From the NCBI GenBank assembly GCA_002773475.1, contig PFBB01000028.1, positions 1 through 11,641 of the forward strand: a stretch of 11,641 bases of DNA. The letters run 5' to 3'. Source of the stretch: Candidatus Harrisonbacteria bacterium CG10_big_fil_rev_8_21_14_0_10_44_23 (GTDB lineage Bacteria > Patescibacteriota > Minisyncoccia > UBA6257 > 1-14-0-10-44-23). Within the stretch, counting starts at the first letter, position 1. Every line of letters begins with the position of its first letter. Below are positions 6,448 through 11,641 of the stretch, in pieces. The translations under genes were made by a program, and so were the position numbers. The notes beneath the pieces were generated by a model. It did not search any database, had not been told where the DNA came from, and saw only the letters and a list, made by a program, of their open reading frames with translations.

Positions 6448-6479
6448 GGAAGATAATTGTCAGATAAAAAAAACAACAA

Positions 6480-6488
6480 CCCTCACAC
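6480..6488 (+). repeat. Second copy of CCCTCACAC
   Basis: The nonamer CCCTCACAC at 6270-6278, within the terminator and antiterminator of the candidate RNA, recurs exactly here, 58 nt before the surface-layer start codon. GTGAGGG (6201-6207) is complementary to both copies. Confidence 0.6.
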
Positions 6489-6516
6489 GCACTTAATAAA
6501 CTAATTAATAAAAATT

Positions 6517-6535
6517 AAACAATTCAAAATTGTTT
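6517..6535 (+). other. Hairpin just upstream of the surface-layer start codon
   Basis: AAACAATT (6517-6524) pairs with AATTGTTT (6528-6535) around CAA, ending 10 nt before the ATG at 6546. All A-T apart from one C-G pair, so only marginally stable. There is no Shine-Dalgarno sequence between it and the start. TATCAT (6535-6540) overlaps its end and could alternatively be a -10 box giving a leaderless mRNA, though no -35 box is visible. Confidence 0.4.
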
Positions 6536-6545
6536 ATCATTAAAA

Positions 6546-8543
6546 ATGAGTACATTTGGAAAAAAAGCAGCTGTTGGTTTCTTGACTTTTGTCACCACAG
6601 CTAGCATGGCTTTCGGCCCAGCAATGTCTGTTGCCAGCGCGGCAACTTCAGCTGAGCTACAAGCCCAAATCGATGCTTTGCTAGGGCAAATCGCCGCATT
6701 GCAAGCACAATTAGGTGGTACTTCAACTACTACCACCTGCACAGCTCCAGCCCAGCCTCTAACAGTTGGCTCAACCGGAGCAGGAGTTACTGCTTTGCAG
6801 ACAACTCTAGTTGCATCAGGAAACCTAGTTATGCCATTGGGCGTAGCAAAGGGATACTTTGGTCCTCTAACACAAGCAGCTACCGCCGCATGGCAAGCAG
6901 CCCACGGTATAACCCCAGCAGTGGGATACTACGGACCTCTAACCCAGGCAGCGATGATCTCAGCTTGTGCTACAACTAGCACAACCACCGGAACCGGAAC
7001 CACAACTACCACCACTGGTAGCACAGTTCTATCCGGAGCAGCTGGTTCAGTTGCTGAATACAGAAAGAGTTCTTCCTACAGCGGAGAAGAAGTTGGAGAA
7101 GGAGAGGACGATGTTACCATCCTTGGTCTAGAGATCGAGGCTGACTACACTTCCGACCTAGAAATCCTAGCCGTTAAAGTTGACTTTGACGACGCTGGAA
7201 CCGCTAACAACCAAACCGATCTAGACAAGTACGTCGATGACGTAACTATTTGGTTCGACGGCGACATGGTTGCTAGCGCTGACTCTGACCTATTCACTGA
7301 CGACAACAACTACGGGCGAACCGTTACCCTAGATCGCGGCGTAATCATCAAAGCCGGAGAACGAGAGACTCTAATGGTCGCCGTATCTGGAATTAACAAC
7401 CTCGACTCAGCTTCCGCTGGTGACAGCTGGCAAGTTGACCTCGAGTCTGTTCGATGGCGAGACGCTCAAAGTACTGTAATCTCTGAGGATCCAACGATCA
7501 CCGAGACTACCTTCACCGTTGAGAACTTTGCTACCGCAACCGACGTTGAGTTCAAGATAACTGGCAATGATGACGATGTTAACCTTGCACACATCATTCA
7601 AGTTGCCTCTACTACCGCTACTGACAACATGGACGTATTCTCCTTTGATGTTGAAATCAAGGGCAACAGCGATGTTGACCTAGACGACATCACTTTGGAG
7701 GCTACCGTAACTGGTGCTGGCCACATTGACGAAATGTTTGACCAAGCCCACCTATACGTTGACGGAGACAAGGTTGACTCTGTAACCACCCCAACCGACG
7801 ACGAGACCTTGACCTTCGATGACCTAAACTTGACCCTAGAAGCTGGTGAGACCTACACTTTCACCGTAGCCGTTGACTTCTTAGCAACCAACGGAGCACT
7901 TGATGAAGGTGATACTCTACTATTCACCATTGGTGAGACCCAGACTGACCTAGGCACAACCTTGTTTGATGCTCGCGACGAGGAGGGAAACCAGTTGGCT
8001 GACGCCGACAAGACTGGTACCGCTTCAAGCGCAGCCTCAGCTACTCACGTTATCTACATTGACGTAGCCTTGGTTGGAACCCCAACCATCGATGTTCTTT
8101 CTGACGGCGCCGGAGGAAACGACGACGACACTGTAACATTCTCATTCGTGATGGACGTTACGGCCGTTGGCGGAACCTTGTACATCGCCGACACTTCAGC
8201 TGCTACAACTTCTGCAGATGGTGCTTTGACCACTGTTGGAGCTGACGGATTCCTATACCGAGTATACGAAGACGGCACAGCAACAGCTGACGCCTCTGAT
8301 CTATTGAGCTGCACATACAACTCTAAGGTCACCAACTCTTCTAACAATACGATGATGTTGGATGGCGGAACGACACGATGCACCCTAACCATCACCCACA
8401 CCAACGTGGTAACTGCCGATGACGGTATCTATCACGCCGATGTTGCTGGTATTGGTTGGAGCATTTCAGACGACGACTTGCACGAGTACGTATACCAATA
8501 CAACCTCGATGCATTCGAGACTACAGCTAAGTACGTAAACTAG
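6546..8543 (+). CDS. S-layer-like surface protein with peptidoglycan-binding domain
   Basis: The 665-aa exported protein has a signal peptide (MSTFGKKAAVGFLTF..., likely cut after ASA at residue 32). A short heptad-like coiled coil follows (36-57, AELQAQIDALLGQIAALQAQL). A PG_binding_1-type domain occupies about 71-141 (LTVGSTGAGVTALQ), with an internal repeat GYFGPLTQAA / GYYGPLTQAA. A Thr/Gly linker (142-160) leads to a long acidic beta-rich region (about 180-665). Two segments look homologous: 229-285 (VDDVTIWFDGD...IKAGERETLMVAVS) and 398-450 (FDQAHLYVDGD...LEAGETYTFTVAV), suggesting repeated Ig-like domains. A third beta domain follows. The only four cysteines (65, 141, 589, 612) are placed to bracket the PG domain and to close a C-terminal loop. 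Codons favour C-ending forms (GAC, AAC, ACC) more than the neighbours, consistent with high expression. Likely role: wall-anchored surface layer or major envelope protein. No sortase signal or C-terminal membrane anchor is present. Confidence 0.88.
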   Translation: MSTFGKKAAVGFLTFVTTASMAFGPAMSVASAATSAELQAQIDALLGQIAALQAQLGGTSTTTTCTAPAQPLTVGSTGAGVTALQTTLVASGNLVMPLGVAKGYFGPLTQAATAAWQAAHGITPAVGYYGPLTQAAMISACATTSTTTGTGTTTTTTGSTVLSGAAGSVAEYRKSSSYSGEEVGEGEDDVTILGLEIEADYTSDLEILAVKVDFDDAGTANNQTDLDKYVDDVTIWFDGDMVASADSDLFTDDNNYGRTVTLDRGVIIKAGERETLMVAVSGINNLDSASAGDSWQVDLESVRWRDAQSTVISEDPTITETTFTVENFATATDVEFKITGNDDDVNLAHIIQVASTTATDNMDVFSFDVEIKGNSDVDLDDITLEATVTGAGHIDEMFDQAHLYVDGDKVDSVTTPTDDETLTFDDLNLTLEAGETYTFTVAVDFLATNGALDEGDTLLFTIGETQTDLGTTLFDARDEEGNQLADADKTGTASSAASATHVIYIDVALVGTPTIDVLSDGAGGNDDDTVTFSFVMDVTAVGGTLYIADTSAATTSADGALTTVGADGFLYRVYEDGTATADASDLLSCTYNSKVTNSSNNTMMLDGGTTRCTLTITHTNVVTADDGIYHADVAGIGWSISDDDLHEYVYQYNLDAFETTAKYVN

Positions 8544-8587
8544 TGCTTAAGCGCAGAAACTGCGCACAACGCTTGATTTAAGCACTA
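8541..8587 (+). other. Two-tier hairpin containing the stop codon
   Basis: TAGTGCTTAA (8541-8550), which begins with the stop codon itself, pairs perfectly with TTAAGCACTA (8578-8587). Nested inside is GCGCAG (8551-8556) with CTGCGC (8560-8565) around AAA. It precedes the true terminator by 3 nt. It probably protects the 3' end of an abundant mRNA, but could also be a separate processed RNA. Confidence 0.7.
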
Positions 8588-8590
8588 TAG

Positions 8591-8627
8591 AAAGCAAAAA
8601 GCCCCGCTAGTCGGGGTTTTTTGCTTT
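8591..8627 (+). terminator. Strong rho-independent terminator after the surface-layer gene
   Basis: AAAGCAAAAAGCCCCG (8591-8606) pairs with CGGGGTTTTTTGCTTT (8612-8627) around CTAGT: 16 bp including one G-T pair, with T6 at 8617-8622. Its A-rich left arm makes it potentially bidirectional. Confidence 0.93.
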
Positions 8628-8653
8628 ACCTAGGGTAAAAATCAGCGTATGAT
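8625..8653 (+). promoter_or_regulatory. Promoter for the glycan-assembly genes
   Basis: TTTACC (8625-8630) and TATGAT (8648-8653) are separated by 17 bp. The -35 overlaps the last bases of the preceding terminator. Transcription would begin near 8660, about 5 nt before the ATG at 8665; there is no room for a Shine-Dalgarno sequence. Confidence 0.55.
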
Positions 8654-8664
8654 ATCATGAAAAT

Positions 8665-10689
8665 ATGCTCAACAGAGACTTTAGAGGCACAACATTGGCT
8701 GGTTACGTAATCGCTCTAGCGGCAATTTTAATGCCCTTTGTTGTCTCGCCCAACCTATTTTACAGCGGGACCAATGCCAGATATTTTCTAGTGATTAGTT
8801 TGGTCTATTCGCTAGGCGCCATATTTGCAATAAAATTCTTCACCAACGGGGATTATAAAACCGCTATTAGAAGTAGGTGGCTGCTCGTGCTTCTTGCATT
8901 AACCTTTATAGTTCAAGTAATCTCAGGGATCTTTGGAATAGACCCCGCCCAATCATTCTGGTCAGATATTGTGCGCTCAAGTGGCCTATTTTTTATCGCT
9001 CATATTGGCATCCTAGCTTTTCTAACCTCAGAACTTCTCAAAGCAGGCGACTGGAAGATCATTAGAAGGGGCTTTGTTCTCTCTGGGGCTATGTTTTCCT
9101 TTTTGTATATTTTTAGCGATGCGGGAGCTGGAATCTGGAGATCAGCTGTCTTGGCCGGTCCTGGAGCATCCTTTGGTAATGACACCTTCGCTGGAATGTA
9201 TATACTCTTTAGCATTGTCTTTACCTTATTTGAGATATCCCATGCAAGAAAACTGTCCAAAAGTTTTTATCTTTGGACAATCGCTCTACTGCCACAAATA
9301 TTTTCACCAATATTTTTCAACTTCGATTTATTCACTGGTGGGGTAAGTTTGGGGCGGCTGTTCGGTAATCCCGCATTGGTGCTTGGAGACGCAAGGGCAT
9401 CCTCAGCAACCATGATGCTTCTCTTGGCCTACCTTGTTTCTAGATACGCCATTTCCAAAGTTATTAGAGATGTAAGGGCGAAAAAGATATTCAGATGGGC
9501 ATATTCCTTTACTTGGATTGCAGTTGTTTTTATCGTGATTTTAATGCTTTTCATTCCAGGATCGGCAATTTATAACTCGTACACAAAAGAGTCCTCCTCT
9601 GCTCGTCCAATCGTTTGGAGCGAGGGCCTACAAGGGATAGCAAAAAAGCCGATCCTCGGCTGGGGACCGCAAAATTTTGAATATGTTAACTTTGACAACT
9701 TTAATAACGACCTGTATTTAGACAAAAACCTAAGTGAGATTTGGTTTGATAGAGCCCACAACATTTTTATTGATACACTTTCCGAAGTGGGAATCGTTGG
9801 CCTCTTGTTCCTAATTTCAACTTCTGTTTACTTAATTTATCTGTTTTATAAATCGGAAAAAAGAGAAGATGCGCCAAGTCATACCACAACGATTCTTGGG
9901 GCATTAATCGTTGCCCACCTATTACAAATGCAAACAGCCTTTGAGGTTGTCCCAACCTATTTTGCTTGGGCGTTAATTTTGGGATATGGACTATGGCTTG
10001 AAAGGGTTCGAGCTATCGATCAAGGAAGGGGAACAACAATTGACCTCCGAGGACTTAAAAGCCGCGCCTTTGGAGGGATATTGGTTGTAGCCATAATTTT
10101 CGGCTCAATAACCTTCCTATTTGGGGAGTACTCCCATCAACGTTCACTAACCGCAATTTTCTCTACGCCAGACTACCAAAAGAGGCTCAACCTTGCCGAC
10201 ATTGCGCTTAGTCGACCCGGTAGCCTGGAGGTGATTCGCCGAAGTTCAAATTCTCTTGTTAAGGGGGCGATTGCACAGGCCAATATTGCACTAGGCTCTC
10301 CTGAGGCTGCCCAAAAAGTCCGAGAAGAAGTGGGCGTCTATGACGCATACTATCAAAAATACCTCGAGAAAGCTCCCGGAGACTATAGAGCTAAAATAAA
10401 TCGTAGCTACATTCTTTTATTTGCCACCAGTCTAGGCGAAAAGAAGGCAGAAGAAATACGTGAAATAATTGCCGAAGCTAAAGAAATATCTCCAACCAAT
10501 CCACTAAATCAGATAATTGAAAGTATTTCATATGCCTATGAGGGCAAATTTGAAGACGCAGAAAGAGTTATTAAGGAGGGGATTGATCTCAATCCAGAAA
10601 TTGAAATTACCCAGCAGGTCGCGAGCTACATCGAGGCTCAAAAGGAGAGCTATCCTAGGATAACCTTCCTTCAGCTAGAAAACCTATAA
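8665..10689 (+). CDS. O-antigen polymerase/ligase family membrane protein (Wzy/WaaL type) with TPR-like tail
   Basis: The 674-aa product is a polytopic membrane protein with about 11-12 hydrophobic segments between residues 10 and 490. The Wzy_C signature is present: ARPIVWSEGLQGIAKKPILGWG (313-334), then FDRAHNIFIDTLSEVGIVGLL (361-381), the large loop and conserved Arg/His region expected of enzymes that polymerise undecaprenyl-linked repeat units or transfer glycan to an acceptor. GxxFGN-type motifs occur at 167-172 and 230-235. Residues 500-674 leave the membrane and are helical with a TPR-like pattern (YDAYYQKYLEKAPGDYRAKINRSY; ISYAYEGKFEDAERVIKEGIDLNP), a common C-terminal extension in this family. 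The sequence cannot distinguish polymerase from ligase or from protein O-glycosyltransferase. The downstream flippase overlaps by one base, so the two probably work in one pathway. Nearby in-frame upstream starts are closed by stops. Confidence 0.88.
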   Translation: MLNRDFRGTTLAGYVIALAAILMPFVVSPNLFYSGTNARYFLVISLVYSLGAIFAIKFFTNGDYKTAIRSRWLLVLLALTFIVQVISGIFGIDPAQSFWSDIVRSSGLFFIAHIGILAFLTSELLKAGDWKIIRRGFVLSGAMFSFLYIFSDAGAGIWRSAVLAGPGASFGNDTFAGMYILFSIVFTLFEISHARKLSKSFYLWTIALLPQIFSPIFFNFDLFTGGVSLGRLFGNPALVLGDARASSATMMLLLAYLVSRYAISKVIRDVRAKKIFRWAYSFTWIAVVFIVILMLFIPGSAIYNSYTKESSSARPIVWSEGLQGIAKKPILGWGPQNFEYVNFDNFNNDLYLDKNLSEIWFDRAHNIFIDTLSEVGIVGLLFLISTSVYLIYLFYKSEKREDAPSHTTTILGALIVAHLLQMQTAFEVVPTYFAWALILGYGLWLERVRAIDQGRGTTIDLRGLKSRAFGGILVVAIIFGSITFLFGEYSHQRSLTAIFSTPDYQKRLNLADIALSRPGSLEVIRRSSNSLVKGAIAQANIALGSPEAAQKVREEVGVYDAYYQKYLEKAPGDYRAKINRSYILLFATSLGEKKAEEIREIIAEAKEISPTNPLNQIIESISYAYEGKFEDAERVIKEGIDLNPEIEITQQVASYIEAQKESYPRITFLQLENL

Positions 10690-11641
10690 TGATAAACAGA
10701 TTTATTGACTGGCTGGGCCACAAGACCAAGATAGATGCCCATTATATCACCCAAAATGGCTTCTGGGTGCTCTTTTCGCAGCTTTCCGGGTCAATACTGG
10801 CTTTTGCGACTACGGCTGTCCTAACCTATTTTTTAACCAAAGATGACTTTGGCCAATATAGGTATGTTTTATCAGTTGTTCCCATTCTGGCAATCTTCAG
10901 CCTACAGGGGATCGGCACCGCCATGATCCGATCGGTAGCTAAGGGCAGAATGGTTGATTTGGGCAAAATTTTGAAAACAAAAATTAAATGGTCTTTGATT
11001 GGTTCTGTTGCCGCAATATTTATCTCCGCTTATTATTTTTATCAAACCAACTCAGCGCTGGGATACTCGTTCCTGATTGTCGCCATTCTGCTTCCCGTAT
11101 ACGAAAACTTTTATGTCTATTCCTACTACTATAAGGGCCGACAAGAGTTCAAAAAAGATGCTCGTTTCGAGGTGGCGGTTAGGCTTATTCAAGCAATAGT
11201 TTTAATAACTACCGCCGCGCTAACCAAGAACTTTATTGCCATCCTGGGTGTTTATTTCCTGGCTAGGTTTTTATCCAGCGGGGTTCTTTACCTATATACA
11301 AGCAAAGTCGCTTGCAAAAACTCATCTATCGAAAGCAGAGAACCGGACGACACTATTAAATACGGGACGGCCCTATCATTTGTTGGCATACTCGGGACCT
11401 TGACCGCCAACATGGACAAACTATTTGTCTGGCATCTCCTTGGCGATGCAGAGTTAGCCCTCTACTATGTCGCCCTAGTTATTCCGTATAACGTAGTGCT
11501 ATTAATTAACGTTATACCAAGAATTGCTTTTCCAAAGTTCTCTCAGAAAGATTGGCTTCGCGCCGATTACGACTTGTTACTAAAAAGAATTAAACACTTT
11601 TTCCTTGCCTTACTTATCCCAGCTGGCATTTGCTATGCTTT
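10689..11641 (+). CDS. Wzx-type polysaccharide flippase, 5' part (runs off window)
   Basis: The frame opens at ATG 10689, which overlaps the TAA of the previous gene by one base (TAATG), implying translational coupling, and stays open for 317 codons to the window end. It begins MINRFIDWLGHK and then FWVLFSQLSGSILAFATTAVLTYFLTKDDFGQYRYV, the characteristic first helices and 'FG-Y' turn of MOP-superfamily O-antigen/teichoic acid flippases. Further hydrophobic helices follow, including a helix-loop with YSYYYKGRQEFKK. The segment FVGILGTLTANMDKLFVWHLLGDAELALYYVALVIP is the typical repeat-half motif of the family. The role would be moving undecaprenyl-diphosphate-linked sugar units across the cytoplasmic membrane for the polymerase/ligase encoded just upstream. 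About a third of the protein is missing at the 3' side. Confidence 0.88.
   Translation, partial: MINRFIDWLGHKTKIDAHYITQNGFWVLFSQLSGSILAFATTAVLTYFLTKDDFGQYRYVLSVVPILAIFSLQGIGTAMIRSVAKGRMVDLGKILKTKIKWSLIGSVAAIFISAYYFYQTNSALGYSFLIVAILLPVYENFYVYSYYYKGRQEFKKDARFEVAVRLIQAIVLITTAALTKNFIAILGVYFLARFLSSGVLYLYTSKVACKNSSIESREPDDTIKYGTALSFVGILGTLTANMDKLFVWHLLGDAELALYYVALVIPYNVVLLINVIPRIAFPKFSQKDWLRADYDLLLKRIKHFFLALLIPAGICYA

Larger units (their letters stand above)
6082..6545 (+). other. 464-nt gene-free region rich in RNA structure
   Basis: No open reading frame on either strand shows a family resemblance or a ribosome-binding site. The region holds at least seven inverted repeats, listed separately: 6125-6151, 6190-6219, 6201-6276, 6268-6285, 6313-6336, 6419-6440 and 6517-6535. 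It also holds a repeat cluster at 6343-6390. It is flanked by a regulator gene and a surface-layer gene on the same strand, so it is most likely the 3' UTR of the first, a possible small RNA, and the promoter and leader of the second. Confidence 0.75.

Noticed and set aside
6400..6450. Possible SRP RNA or tRNA, suggested by CCCAGGTCGACCC and GGGAAAGCCAGGAAG
   Set aside because: No SRP apical loop consensus (GGUCAGG ... GGAAGCAGCC), and no T-loop or acceptor stem; only a simple stem-loop is supported.
1..11641. Alternative genetic code with UGA recoded, as in Gracilibacteria or SR1
   Set aside because: All recognised genes are complete under the standard code and none needs an in-frame TGA read through.
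1..11641. CRISPR array, insertion sequence or phage remnant
   Set aside because: No regularly spaced repeats, transposase motifs or integrase-like frames are visible; repeats found are few and short.

Overview
The window reads as a piece of a Candidate Phyla Radiation (Patescibacteria, probably Parcubacteria-like) genome. This is inferred from several things together: a reduced alanyl-tRNA synthetase (597 aa), a small secreted protein resembling DUF5667, an S-layer-like protein with an N-terminal peptidoglycan-binding domain, a primary sigma factor with a lysine-rich tail, few good Shine-Dalgarno sites and very short leaders. All genes lie on the + strand. All use TAA or TAG stops, and no reading frame needs TGA recoded, so the standard bacterial code fits.

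Left block (1-5293), housekeeping. The 3' part of dnaG (primase) is followed by rpoD (primary sigma factor), a classic bacterial pairing. Next comes a 216-aa exported protein with its own extended -10 promoter, and 10 nt later a compact alaS. The block closes with a clear rho-independent terminator (5268-5293).

Middle block (5294-6545), regulatory. A 247-aa protein has an N-terminal helical domain and a C-terminal winged helix. After it lie 464 nt without a credible gene but dense in structure: a long hairpin, a candidate small RNA or attenuator with two mutually exclusive pairings ending in a terminator, a cluster of CATCTAAC/TCTAGA repeats, and further hairpins up to the next start codon. 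A consensus extended -10 promoter also sits inside the 3' end of the winged-helix gene. This is the least conventional part of the window and the best candidate for something undescribed.

Right block (6546-11641), cell surface. An abundant-looking, acidic, S-layer-like protein (signal peptide, short coiled coil, peptidoglycan-binding domain, repeated beta-rich domains) is followed by a structured 3' UTR and a strong terminator. A new promoter then drives a Wzy/WaaL-type O-antigen polymerase or ligase with a C-terminal TPR-like region. This overlaps by one base (TAATG) the start of a Wzx-type flippase that runs off the window. The simplest reading is a surface-layer gene next to a glycan assembly operon, possibly one that glycosylates the surface layer or builds a capsule-like polymer.

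Three genes (2788, 5338, 8665) have recognisable -10 elements ending only 9-14 nt before the start codon. This implies leaders of about 2-8 nt, so short-leader or leaderless translation may be the norm here.
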